DNA of 64,000 bases from Malus domestica. Its lineage: Eukaryota; Streptophyta; Magnoliopsida; Rosales; Rosaceae. Position numbers and translations under genes: made by a program. The notes under the pieces were generated by a model, which worked only from the letters and a program-made list of their open reading frames with translations, was not told the DNA's origin and did no database searches. Location: positions 40,621,501-40,685,500 of the forward strand of contig NC_091670.1 in NCBI RefSeq assembly GCF_042453785.1. The letters run 5' to 3'. Position 1 is the first letter of the stretch. Every line of letters begins with the position of its first letter. Of this stretch, positions 46,525-58,446 are shown piece after piece.

Positions 46525-49400
46525 TGGCGATGAAGAGGAACTGTTTTTTCTGAGAGGTTTGGAAGCTCCAGATTGCCAGTTTTCGAACTGATTGGTTGTT
46601 TAGTTTGCAACATAATTTAAAGCATTTTTAGTTAAGCATTCACAGAGGGGAGAACCATTAGGTTCTAATATTAAGTCTTATTATAAACAATTGCTATTTA
46701 GATTGGTGGTTAATTTCATAGATATTGCAGCACCATTATCCTTAACCGTTTGGTTTTTTCAGATATGGCTGAGTCATTTCTGAGAAAAAAACATCAAGTT
46801 TTAGTATCAATTTTATGTATGTTATTGTGATTTCTGTAGCAATTTGCATTGCAACTGGATTAATGTCTCTGGAATTCCGTTGAACTTTTGTTTTGAATTT
46901 TGATCTTGCTCTATCAGTTCCTGTTGCTAGTTTCAAGTTGAACAAGTTCATCTATAAGTACCCTATATATTTATAGTTTGCTATAACTCATAACATTGTA
47001 CTTATTGAAGAAAAAATCTTTATAACATTATAGGTATTCAACAGTCGTCACTTTGTGCATTTTGCATGCAATATATATAGAGAAAGAACGTATATCACAT
47101 GCACGTATGTACGGCATTGTAATATAGAGGTTCGCCGCTCATTTATATGGCAGTTTTATTTTTGAAACTTTCTAAGTTTAGTTAATGCATCAGCGCGTGT
47201 TAATCACGACTTCAAACTTGTATGCAAATAGCTAACTGTTTATGATTCTCACGAGATTCGGTTATTAATTAATCGTTCTAGAGCAAGATCAGACACGCAT
47301 ATCACACGTGTCTTGATGCTGGATTCTTGATTTTAGGTTGGTTTCCAAAACGTATCCTAGTTCACTTAGGAGATATAAAATGTTACAACAATTAATAAAT
47401 TGTAAACTTTTAATGGTTCCACAGCTACCAAAACAAACTTTTTTCATAACTTTGATTACATCCATATGTGGTGTTTTTCACCAATTACAAGCATCAATTG
47501 AGGGTGCTTTATATGTAATACAAGAAGGCCAAACGCCCAACACAAACTAAGGGCTGGTGGAACCGTGGAAGATCTGAATACCCAAATGCCCATTTGTAAA
47601 AGACAACCCAGGGCAGTAGCGGTAGCTGACTCTTTGCTATCTAATTGGTTTGAAGTAAATTAAGGTTGGATTGACATGAATTTAAATTCATGAAGAAATG
47701 GCTAAAAAATCTAGGTTTGTCATGATCCGCAACCCATTCGTGCTCATTTGGTGGCTTTTTTTTAACAAATGATATTACGTATCTATAGGGAGAGGAGCAT
47801 GCTAAGTCTCACAATGGGCTAGCATTGGTGCCTTAGATGTTTGGGGGGACATTGACCTTGTGGAGCAAAAAATAATTACAAGGCGACACATGTATTTTTG
47901 GACAAAAGAGGTCAAAAATTACCCTTGAGGTACAACGTGATTCCTACGCTCGAGCAGCGGGCAATCATCCTTCAACCAAATCAAAAGTGCCCAAAATAGG
48001 TAACAAATTCAAAGTTATTTCATCCATCTTCATCCTATATTTTCCACAAGGTAATTATTTCATAACCTTCAAAATATCCCATATAAATTACATAACCCCC
48101 AAAATATTTATTCCCAAAATGTGTTGGTTAACCAATTAATGGATTAATTGCCTAATTTATCCATTAAATCACACATTAAACCATAAGTTACACCCTAAAA
48201 AACATCCAAAGGGGACCGGCCACCCTATCCCTATAAATAGGCTCCCATTTTCACCAAAAGATCATTCCAACACACTTGCAAATCTCTCAATACTCTCCAA
48301 ACACTTTTCTCTCAAAATTCTAACTTTGGCATCGGAGGTTCTTCGGCCAAAGCCCCTCCCATTCATCGTGGGCGCATGAGGCTCTTGGCCTTAACCCTAA
48401 AGCGTTAATTGTTTTGTAGGTGCAATTTTGTCCAAAATCAAGGAGGAAGAAATTTGCATTCACATACCTTCTTAGCATGGCTTAAATTTGATACAATTCA
48501 ATTATGTGACAACTCAATAACCATTACGGGTGGCTCAATGGTTTGGAATAAATTTCAGGCCTGTATACCACACACAGATTTTAGGTTCAATTCCTCTTGA
48601 GCCTTCCCATCCTCCAAAAAGGAGGATTGCTTTGACGAAATCATCAACTGGTCCATTCTTATGTATATATGACAACTCAATGAAACATCGGGGCCTAATC
48701 TAGTTTTTTATTTCTTAAATTCACCAAATGTGACCAAATTAATTGTTATTCTCCTTTTTTTTCTTTTTTTTTTCTTCGACGGAAAATGAAATGTATTGCT
48801 AGCTCCCGACCTTTTTGGCATCCTCAAATCTTGCTAATTACTTCTAACTCAAACACTTCTCATTGCACAATGATTGCGATTTAAAATCTAAGATTTTTAA
48901 ATTCGCATGCATTTTCTATCTAAAAGTGTTCATCAATCGTTATCGGACCAATCAATAAAATTTATCCATATTAAAAATAAATAAACAAATTGATGATTGA
49001 AGGTTTGATTTTATTGTTTTGGATAAATTGGAGGATTGATTTTTCAAATACAAATTTTGCCAAATATGAGTAACTATAAGAAAAAGGAGAAATAAAATAA
49101 AATTATACAAACCAATAAAGAATTAATTAAATTTTGTAAAGGAAGAAGAAAATTGTTAACGAGACAACCTAGCCACTCAAGAGAAATTCTTCAATGTGGA
49201 TCGTTACACCAAATATCATAATATTAGTGGTTGAAAATTTTTTCTTTTAAATATCTAATTATTTATATTATAATATTTAATGTATTAGTCACACGATATT
49301 TCCGGCTTCTTCTGCTTGCAAGTTGCAACCAATAAGGAAAATTAAGTCAATTGAAAAACTTAATAAAAAATGTTCACTACACAAACATGCTTTTGGTTTT
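46525..49400. other. Intergenic, no supported gene
   Basis: AT-rich DNA with only short unrelated ORFs. A probable solo LTR is at 47859-48464; nothing else was recognised. Confidence 0.4.
47859..48464 (+). mobile_element. Probable solo LTR, about 606 bp
   Basis: It begins TGTGGAGCAAAA and ends TTTGCATTCACA, with a TATA motif (CTATAAATAGG near 48231) and a pyrimidine-rich leader after it. The 3' part (CGTGGGCGCATGAGG... TTTTGTAGGTGCAATTTTG) resembles ends of plant gypsy LTRs. Flanks GACCT and TACCT differ at one of five positions, so the duplication is imperfect. Confidence 0.5.
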
Positions 49401-50328
49401 GACGTATGTTGATATTGACGGCTGCTAATGCGACAGCCGTCGGCCAACCAATCTTTGAATCTTCTGTCAAACGACGCCCATCCCCAGAAAAGATTTTTTA
49501 ATGTGACCGATACACGGGATTGTACACCACGTGTCACTAAACAAATGTTGAGATATGTGTGCTGAAAAATTAATAATTTAAAAAAAAAATTTCTCACAAT
49601 TCCTATTAAAACACGTGATGTAACACTTGTGTTTTCGTCGCAACTAAAAATTTCTTCATCCCCAGTCATAAAGCAGAAAATCATAAAATATTCACCGTCC
49701 ATCCACATCATCCGTACACGTGTCATGAAACCAACGAGTCAATAAAGCTCCACCACTAGATGACCGTCACTGTAGTCTAACCCGAAGCCAACGTCGTCGG
49801 GACTCTCTAACACGTAAAACGTGCTAGGAAAGCTGACGACATAGCCGCCGACTCTGACCGTCCATATCGCCACGGCAGCACACGTGCAGCTTCCTACCGG
49901 CCATCTCCCTCCGCCACGTCTGCACTCCAACGGCTAGTTTGCTTACCCTCCTTTATTTAATTTTTCACCATTTTTCGCTTTTTTCAAAAAACAATAAATA
50001 AATAATATAAAAATATAATCTTTTCGCTCCGTATATAAACTGTTTCTCTGCTTCTATTTCTACACCAAAAAACACAGAAGAGAGAGAAAGTTTAGTGAGA
50101 GAAAGAGAGAGATACTCTGAACGGGGCAGGAATCTAGGGTTTAATCTAACGCAAGGTTTCTTACTCTCTTTGCTTTTGGATTCTCAGTTCTCTGGACTTT
50201 AGAAATTTTCAGAAACTGTTTTCAGAATCTGGTTTCTGTAGATTGTGTTTTTTCAGTGTTGCTTGTAATCTGATTCCATTTTTGTTTTTGGGTTTAGGGA
50301 TTTTGAGATTGTTTATTGATTGGAGAAG
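49401..50328 (+). promoter_or_regulatory. Promoter and leader of FBS-type F-box gene, four G-boxes
   Basis: Palindromic CACGTG motifs lie at 49528-49533, 49612-49617, 49717-49722 and 49881-49886, three of them in ACACGTG/CACGTGTC (ABRE) context. A TATA motif (GTATATAAAC) is near 50031 and a GA-rich leader follows (50070-50115). The leader at 50150-50328 may include an intron. Confidence 0.6.
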
Positions 50329-51174
50329 ATGGCGTTGGGAAAGAAGTGCAAGAGTTGCTTGAAAACGAAGCGTGGCAGCGGCGGTGCTGTTGCGGCGGAG
50401 GCGGAGCCGATGATGGAGTTAGGGTTTGTGAAGTACACGCGAGCTTTGGGGAGGAAGAGGATTGGGATTTCTAACAATGGCGAGGAGGCATCGCCGGCTG
50501 ATTTGTATCCCAATACTCCATTGAAGAAGCAGCGGAGTGGGAAGATGATTTGGGAATCGGAAACTGCCGCCTCCTCCGCCCTAGAAGCTCTGCCTCAGGA
50601 GATTCTGGTTAGCCCCAAATTCTCAATTTTTTTTGGAAACTAATTCTCAATTTTTTGCGATTGAACAATCAAATATAAAATTGATTTCGATTTAATTCGT
50701 TTGTAATCACATTTCTATTTCTGTGCATTGCAGATTAAGGTTGTGTGTGGAGTCGATCACGATGATTTGAAGCGGCTTTTCCGTGTATCGAAAGCGATTA
50801 GAGAAGCAGTAAGTTTAATTTGTTCAATTAACTTCAATAGTTAATTTTTAATTTGTTTTGATCAATTGGCATTGATTTTGATGTTTCATAGTGTTTGATT
50901 GCAGACTCTGGTTGCGAAGCAGTGGCATTTTGCTTACAGCACGCCTTCGAAAACCCTTGCTTTCCGAACCGCCATTGATTTATCAGATTCGAATAGCTCT
51001 CCGGACGAGATTGAAGCCCCGAATGCTCCAAAACAGTGGAGGCAGATGCACAGGAAGTTGCCTAACCAGAAGAAGCTTGCTGAGTTGTCTGTGAACTTGT
51101 TTGCCTCATGGGACGACGAGGCGGAGGAGGATCAGGGGACTCGAAAAGGGCTGTTCATGGAGGAAGATGAATGA
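50329..51174 (+). CDS. FBS2: F-box protein of the FBS (F-box stress-induced) family
   Basis: Exons 50329-50607, 50734-50808 and 50905-51174 join in frame to 207 aa. The ATG at 50329 is used; the longer frame starts with TTG. The N-terminus is basic with Cys residues (MALGKKCKSCLKTKRG) followed by FVKYTRALGRKRI and LNTPL-like segments. The F-box spans about residues 85-130 (ALEALPQEIL, VVCGVDHDDLKRLFRVSKAIREA), then LVAKQWHFAYSTPSKT, matching Arabidopsis FBS1-4. An acidic C-terminus (about 190-207) ends the protein. FBS proteins form SCF complexes and are induced by wounding, ABA and jasmonate. Assignment to FBS2 rests on neighbour order (APC4, TCAB1 homologues), an inference. Confidence 0.85.
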
Positions 51175-51383
51175 GTCTGCATATATGCAATGTCGGTAGT
51201 GTAAATACAAACTCATACTTGTGAATTTCATAGTTTTCGTCGATTAGGGTAACGATCGAAAGAGCAAAAGACGGTGCTGCAGGGTGTGCATAACAGAGAA
51301 ATATATGGTTGCAAGCAGTTTCTTCAAAGCCATCGTTGAAGATCATAAACTTGCTTGTTCATCTCTTTTTTGTACATGTTTTG

Positions 51384-51416
<33 letters not shown>

Positions 51417-52187
51417 TTCCACTATTCACAAGTTGTTTGTTAAGGGCTAATCTTGTGCCCTTCCACTTTGATAATAAAATGAAGAATGTATATAGATGTT
51501 GCGTTTCAATGAAATTTCCATGTACTTGTTCTTCGTTTTTTTCTCTGTTTCTTTTCTTTTTATGTGGATTTTAGTTTTTTTGTTATTTTCTTGGATTTTT
51601 TATTGGATTGGCTTCTTAAATGTAATTAGCAATATGGGCGAGGATCGCAGACCTCGCTGAGATTGACCAACAATGTCACCATACCCTGTTGGGCTTTGGA
51701 ATGTTAGGCGTGGTTCTTAGGCCTCTTTGAGATTGACCATACTCGCTTCTCAAGACATGAAAACTTGATATGATTGGGGATCAGAATTGGTTTCTTGTAT
51801 TCTTGAAGATTCTTACAATCTATTTATGGCGTACACCATAGATCATAATCTTAAAATGAAGCAATATTTTATGCTAGCTATCCTCTATAATTCTCTTAGT
51901 TTAATACCAATTCATCTTAAAATGACTATTTCCTGACTAGTATAAATACCTTACCTAGTCAATGAAAACATTTTCATACGCATGCTTTGCTCTCTTTCCC
52001 ACTCTTGAGTTCTAAGATTTATATTGACTTACCGTCGGAGGGCCTTTGGCCGTTACAATACCCTAAGTTACTCATGGTTGTTTGTTCTTGCTTGTAGGTG
52101 GCGTTTTCGCACAGCTACTTCATTCACAGAGGTGCAAAAATTAGTTCCAACAATGCTCGTAATGCATTATAAACCTTTGTAGTCTTA

Positions 52188-52420
52188 GAGCCTGTTTGGA
52201 TGTGCTTTTAAAATTACAGAAAGCGCTTTTGATGAAAATATTTTTAAAAACAGTTCTTAGTAAAAATGTTAGTAAATATTGGAAAAGCACTTAAATTGCT
52301 TCCTGGAAGAAGCAATTAACTAGTGCTTCTTGTAGAAAGCATTTAAAGTGCTTTTGGAATCCAAAAACATTTTCTATAAAAGCGTTTTCAATCATTTTAA
52401 AAGCACATCCAAACGAGCTC
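52188..52420. mobile_element. Tourist-like MITE, copy 3 (best preserved)
   Basis: A 233-bp element with near-perfect termini GAGCCTGTTTGGATGTGC... and ...GCACATCCAAACGAGCTC, between TTA duplications at 52185-52187 and 52421-52423. Confidence 0.82.
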
Positions 52421-52469
52421 TTATTTTCTCTTCCCGCTAAGACCGGTTAGAAAGAACCAAGACCTTCAT

Positions 52470-52906
52470 AGCGTGTTTGGCATGCCAGATAACACACCGG
52501 ATAGTACTATTTAATACTATCCGGTGTTTGGTGCCATTCCGTATTAAATTAGCACCGAATTATTTATGCGGTCCGGCCTATTTTATACGACGTACGTCGG
52601 ATAATTTATACACTCCAAATCGTCGGTATTAATTAGTCGGGTCGCTGAAAACAAAATCAAGTTGGCTTTTTTTCCATCTCTCTTGCTAGTTTTAAATTGT
52701 GAAACTCAGTGCCATAAATGTTCCTCAATCTCCTTTTGAGGAAGTAAATGAACATGATAATCTTTGATGAATTGATTTTTTAACCCGATACTGCACCAAA
52801 CGCCAGATTAAATAGTCAGTACGCTCGACTAAATAGTCAGTACTATCCGATGACAAATTATCCTATCTGACTGAAATAGTCAGTATAGTCCGAGCTGCCA
52901 AACGAA
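52470..52906. mobile_element. MITE-like inverted-repeat element
   Basis: Termini AGCGTGTTTGGCA and TGCCAAACGAAGC are inverted repeats. Internal motifs (GGATAGTACTATTTAATAC, AAATAGTCAGTA) recur near both ends. Superfamily is not clear because no unambiguous target duplication was found. Confidence 0.5.
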
Positions 52907-53577
52907 GCCTAAGACCAACACATGTTTTACTACACTGATTTTTAAATACATCTTATTATTTGCTAAAGATGAATTCGAACCAAATTATGTAGCTAGCTCA
53001 TTGTGAGTCTTAACTCACTCTACCACCCTTTGGTATAGATAATATCGTATGTATTCAAAATAAATAAATAAATAAATAATAAAACTTATGACTTGAGGTA
53101 CAAATTACTTAAAACTTTTTAGAAAGTTTGATCATTAGGACAGAATCAGTGGTGGTTCTTATGTGGAGCAATTCGTGGGTTTACGTTTTCTTAGTTGCAA
53201 ACTAAGTAAGATTTCAATAGTTACAAGAATTTACTGTATCGGCGGCACTTGGTGGAAGTCGACATTGCCTAAATTTTAGCTGTTCAAATTAAATCCTTCT
53301 TCAAATGAAAAGTAAGGCCATGCCGGTTCACATGCCTAATTTCATAACGCTTTCCGTTAAATATCCTGTCTTAATATGACCTACAATTCCCTTTTACAGT
53401 TCATAAGTTAACCATCCTTGTACGGGAAAAAGAAGAATGGAAGCTTCAACATGTACACGATATGCTAACGAATTAGTCACACACTATGCCAAGCCTAGTA
53501 GCGTTGCTTAGCGAGTAAGTAGGACATTAAAGTGATTGAGTGCATGGTGATGAAGCCTAAGCCAAGCATGTAGTTCT

Positions 53578-54200
53578 ATGCTGCACCTTCAAATTTGGGG
53601 CCATATGCGACTACACCTTTCGCACCCCCTCAACGCCCCCTCTGCGTATACTGTTGGAAGCCATGTGCTGCACCTAGGATATCTGTGGTGCAGCCATATC
53701 CTATTCAGTCGCCTGTACCTAGGGTTGTTACGCCTTCTGGTTACAGTGGTGTTCCTAGGGGAGGTACAGATCATTACCAGAGTTATGGACGACCCTGTGC
53801 TCCCACTAACCCCTACGGTAGTACTGTGAGTGGAGCTTATCCGGGTAGTGCGGCGACTTCATTCACAGGCAATGCTCACAGACATCTTGGCAGTGCTGGA
53901 GATCCCAGAGGTGCTGCTTCCCGGTCTCCAATAGCACCCACATTTCTTCCCAATCCTTCCCCACCTGCACATGGTGGTAGCTTCATATTATCGTTACGTG
54001 TATCTTGTATGATTTATGCTATGCTCATTGTGTAATTGGCTATGATTCAGGCTTATACCATATGGAACTCCAGCTCCTGGTCCTCAGTATTGACATCTTC
54101 TTCCCGTTAACACTCAATATCATGGAGCCTATAAACCTCCTGCGCCGGGGTACTACTACTGACTGCTATACAGATTCGACGGTCATCATTTTGACGCCGT
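53578..54200 (+). pseudogene. Remnant of a Pro/Gly/Tyr-rich coding sequence, unidentified
   Basis: The region reads in one frame from about 53595 to 53990 as a Pro/Gly/Ser/Tyr-rich protein (PYPIQSPVPRVVTPSGYSG, RGGTDHYQSYG, PNPSPPAHGG). After a break near 53990-54050 a second segment reads PYGTPAPGPQY, then a stop, then TQYHGAYKPPAPGYYY. Base composition is higher in GC than its surroundings. No start, splice pattern or family could be assigned; it looks like a retrocopied or decayed C-terminal low-complexity region. Confidence 0.3.
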
Positions 54201-54209
54201 AGGCTACTC

Positions 54210-55190
54210 CCCCAGACAGATGAAACGGGAAGAAGTAGAAGACATATCATGCTTCTTGTAAAGCATGACATCTTCCATTTGCTGCATAGGATAATAGGAG
54301 CAAGGGAGGGAGGGAGATAGGTTCTTGAACCAGTTGTATATTTTCAACTCTGGGTTGTATATGACTGACTGCATTTTGGTTCTTTTATCGACATTAACGT
54401 AAAATCGCGTTATAGTGTGTCGTAGTGATGGTTAAATAAATTTTCGGCATTGCCGGCGGAAGTGCTAAAAGCGGTTTTTGACAACCAAAAGTGTTTTGAG
54501 CTGTGTGGTTAATAAGAATCGCCAAATCTTGGTCTTGAAATTGAAGGGTCCCAATCCATGTGATGAGGGCATAGGAAAGTTAGTATGTGACCCATTTCAT
54601 TTGGCCTTGAACATATGAATTGGTGGGTTATATTCGTTGTCTGCCACAACTAACAACGCCCATCAATTTGCCTTTATAGCCATATGGCTTCCTGTCTAGA
54701 ACCCCTCTTCATTGAAAAATTGGAATTAAATGGAAATCGATATTGAAAAGAAAACTCAAGCATATAAAAGTCTGCTTTAGAGTTTAGAATTTAGATAGGT
54801 GTACAAATTGGATTGGAAATTTTGATTTCAACTTGTTTTGATTCGACAATTTCCAAATTTTGAACACCTGAATTCTTGAATCCGAAAATTCAGAAAAATA
54901 TAAGAAAATTGGTATCTATGTTGAAATTTGGAAGTTCCAAAATTTCAAAACACATCAGGTTTCCAAGCTTGAAGTACATAAAACGACTAATATACAAAAT
55001 TATTGCTTTGAGTTAAGGAACTTAAGAATATAGCAATACATTGGCAAATGGTGGATTGCCTCTCGGTTTAAACCCTTCATCTTTCTTTTCATGTAAATTA
55101 GTGTAGAATACCGTTTTTCATAAAATTAAAATATAAAAAAAAAGGACAAAATTAGTAAGACTTTTGAGTTTTCAAGTGTGAACTACGTAA

Positions 55191-55244
<54 letters not shown>

Positions 55245-55576
55245 TGTTTCATTCATTTATATCATGGAAACAACATCCTTGCAAAATAAGAGTAAGACTG
55301 CGTACGACAGACTTTCTTCTCGATCTTCGCAAAGCGATAAATCTTGTTAACTTGAGGGTGCTATTTTATTTATATCATGTATCTGCATTAATCCCCCACA
55401 CATGTATAAAAGCTCTGAGCAGAGCACCCTTTGATATTTAATGTTGTTGTTTCACATCCGATCATATCATAACTCCCGCATTATTTTCTTCGAAGTCAAG
55501 TTAGAATTTAGTGGTACACGGTTGACCCACCACAGAAATCCAGGGAGCCCCATTCATTATATACTTATAATTGACT

Positions 55577-55612
<36 letters not shown>

Positions 55613-58446
55613 CAGTGCAAGAAAAAGATAGTTCCCTTTGGAAGAGGATCCTCTCCTGAGCTCAGGATGGGAATCCTCTTGATTACGAAATCCAGGTCGT
55701 TCAAATTTAATCCAACGGCTTCAAACAGGGGAATCCTTTAAAAATTATAATAATTGCAACGGCTCCAAACAGGGGAATCCTCTAAAAATTATAATAATTG
55801 CAACCGTTTGATTAAATTTGAACGGTTCGGATTTCATGATCAGGAGAATCTCTATCCTAAGCTCAGGAGAGGATGCTCTTCCGTTCCCTTTGAGTTTCAG
55901 TTGAAAACATCAAATCAAAACCTGGATGGTACAGAAAGCAAAAAAAGAAGTCTCCGTTCTCTTTTCGGTTTTTCCATTTAGCTTTTACACCATAACTTTA
56001 CCAGCACTTGCACATGCATGCTAACCAAAGTGGAATCCCATTCCCATACCACTTTGATGCCTTTCGGTCCACCACTTGGCTATGTGTTAACCCTCACATA
56101 CATCTGTGAACGAGAGTCGGCAGTTTTAGGTCTGTATTTTCCTCTTTCACTTTTTGGTAGAGCGGTCGACTGATAATTAACTCTTCATTTCAGAAAAGTT
56201 ATCCGCATTTTTACTTAAACAACCAGTGATAATTTCCTTAGGGATTTTTATTTCCCGTACTTCTATGTCCATATAATTTGGATGGTAAGCAGTGCAACAT
56301 AAGTTGCTTCTGCCTTTGGTTTAACTTTAAGGCCAAGAAAGCGACATGCAGTGTCATTTGGCCATATAACTTGAGGATGGCATTGAAATCGTTTCCTATC
56401 TTTAAGCGCACTGTCCTTCGATTTAAGGCACATCTCCCATTACTTGGTTATGAATATTTAGACGAGATAATTGATATTTTATGAACGTTGAATATTGTGT
56501 TTAACAAGTAGTTATACTTGTTAGAACATAAATAGATATATAGTACCATTTTGTAATGTAAGAGTGATACGACAACACTATAAAGTACATAACAATAGCA
56601 ATTATGGTTAAAATGGAGGAGTTGAGATACTCGCTGGATCTTTGTGTCTGAAGTTAACAAACTCAAAAATTTGAACAGTTCAAGAGAGAGAGATCTGGGT
56701 TGTTCAAGGGCTTTGTTTTGTGTGAAATTGGCAAATAAGGACAACATGATTTAAATTGAGTGGTCTGAATTTCAAATGCATCGACTCCGAACCTAGACAT
56801 CAGGATCTCAATTCAAAATGGAAAAGAACGTGGAATGAGGACTAATTTGATGTATCGGATGATTGGTGGTGACCTTCTGAGCTCATTAAGTGAATGTGAC
56901 AGATTATATTCATGAATGCACATAATTATATACACCTTTTAAGGTTGATCTCTAACTCTATATTTTATGGGACAAAGATCACCTTGGCAAATGCATATCA
57001 GAACTAGCACTTTCATATCCTCTTCTTTGTGGTATAAGAGTATTATAACGGGTCATCTTCTTCGTGACAAATTTTAATCTCTTGCGTAACATATGAAAAA
57101 TATTAATTGGCTAATGTGTTAGAATGTAGGGCTGTTATGCTTGGCACATAGATAATTTGTTCCGATAACATGTTAGAATGTAAACATTTGAATACTAAAA
57201 TTAACTAATAATAATATAAAAATCTAAATATTGGTAAGCCTCTAAACTCTAATGCAAAATTCATATTCTCCCATTTGGATCCAAAAATGATGGTAATGTT
57301 GAGCATACGCATTAGATATGTTTTGAAACATTGAGAATGTGTATTGGAGATGGTTGGATATAAAACTTAAATGTAAATTTTTATTGGTGTGAGCTCCACC
57401 TTGGATTGAAATTATGTTTTAGCTTTTTTTTACTGTAATCACGTTATACTTAGTTCAATCTAACATTTAGATGTAGGATAAGATAAGGCTCAACGAAGAA
57501 AGATAAAATAAAATAAAATGTTTGAAATTCTGAAGAAAGTTTACAGATACTGGATTCAATTGATATGGCATAGAAACGGAAGCAAAAAATATTTTGGTGT
57601 CAGAATTGGATGTCTAATATGTCTTTTGTTGAAGATGGTCACAAGCAGAACAAGGCTCATGGTTATACCATGAGCTTGTCGTGTTCAAAGTCATCCTAGG
57701 TTGTTTAGACTCCCAAAAGAACGTTTTAAAGTTTGTAATAAATTTCAAGCTTTTCAATTTCTATCTGATATGTCGTTTATATTTCCAATGATCCTTTTCA
57801 AGGCAGTGTTTAATTCGATTTAAGCCATTTGGCTCCCAATGTAATCATCAATTGAAATAATCAAACCACCTTTGGGTTTTATCCCAACCTCCAGTGGATT
57901 TCATAAACCTTTGTTCTTCAGAATTTACGTTTGTAATCATTGTTAACTTCTTACTACATACTATGTCACATTTAAATCCAAACGTTCGATAAATTAAGAC
58001 AACCTAATGCAAAACTTTGATCTCCCACCTGTGATACTTTCTCGGAAAATGCTAATAAGACTCTTTTAAAATGAAATTCTCTATTAATTCTTTAACATCT
58101 CACAGTTTAACGTTAATTTATTTGTCATTATTACAAAGTATTATACCAAAAACATGATTTGACAAAAAATTCACAACGAGTCTCGCTTTTAAAAGACTCT
58201 CTTAGTATTTCTCTATTTTTTGTTAACATTACCATCCTCCTCAACAATTATATTCCATGCCTTGCTCACACGCACTCCTCTTCCGAAAAAGACTTTTAAA
58301 GGCTCCTAAACCCCACAACCCAGTCTTGAGTCCTCTTGCAAGCCCACTCTCTCTATCCATCTCTCTTCCTTCTGCATTTTCTCTCTTCTCCCACCTCCAA
58401 TGGGATTTCGTTTTGCTTTCTATTGATAAAGAAAGATTGCATTTTC
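54210..58446. other. Intergenic, no supported gene
   Basis: AT-rich sequence with a (CT)n tract (55194-55233), a (TA)n tract (about 55580-55608) and a Mutator-like MITE (55640-55882). The last 200 bp is pyrimidine-rich leader of the following gene. Remaining ORFs are short and unlike known proteins. Confidence 0.4.
55640..55882. mobile_element. Mutator-like MITE, copy 1
   Basis: Inverted termini GGAAGAGGATCCTCTCCTGA and (reverse) GGAAGAGCATCCTCTCCTGA enclose 243 bp, flanked by exact 9-bp duplications GTTCCCTTT (55631-55639, 55883-55891). Nine-base duplications are typical of MULEs. A 55-bp internal segment with AAACAGGGGAATCCT is tandemly duplicated. Confidence 0.85.

Larger units (their letters stand above)
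51175..53570. other. Intergenic downstream of FBS gene
   Basis: It holds the FBS 3' UTR, a (GA)n tract at 51389-51416, a Tourist-like MITE (52188-52420) and a second inverted-repeat element (52470-52906). An unannotated LTR-like leader may be present near 51960-52140, but boundaries are not clear. No gene. Confidence 0.4.
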
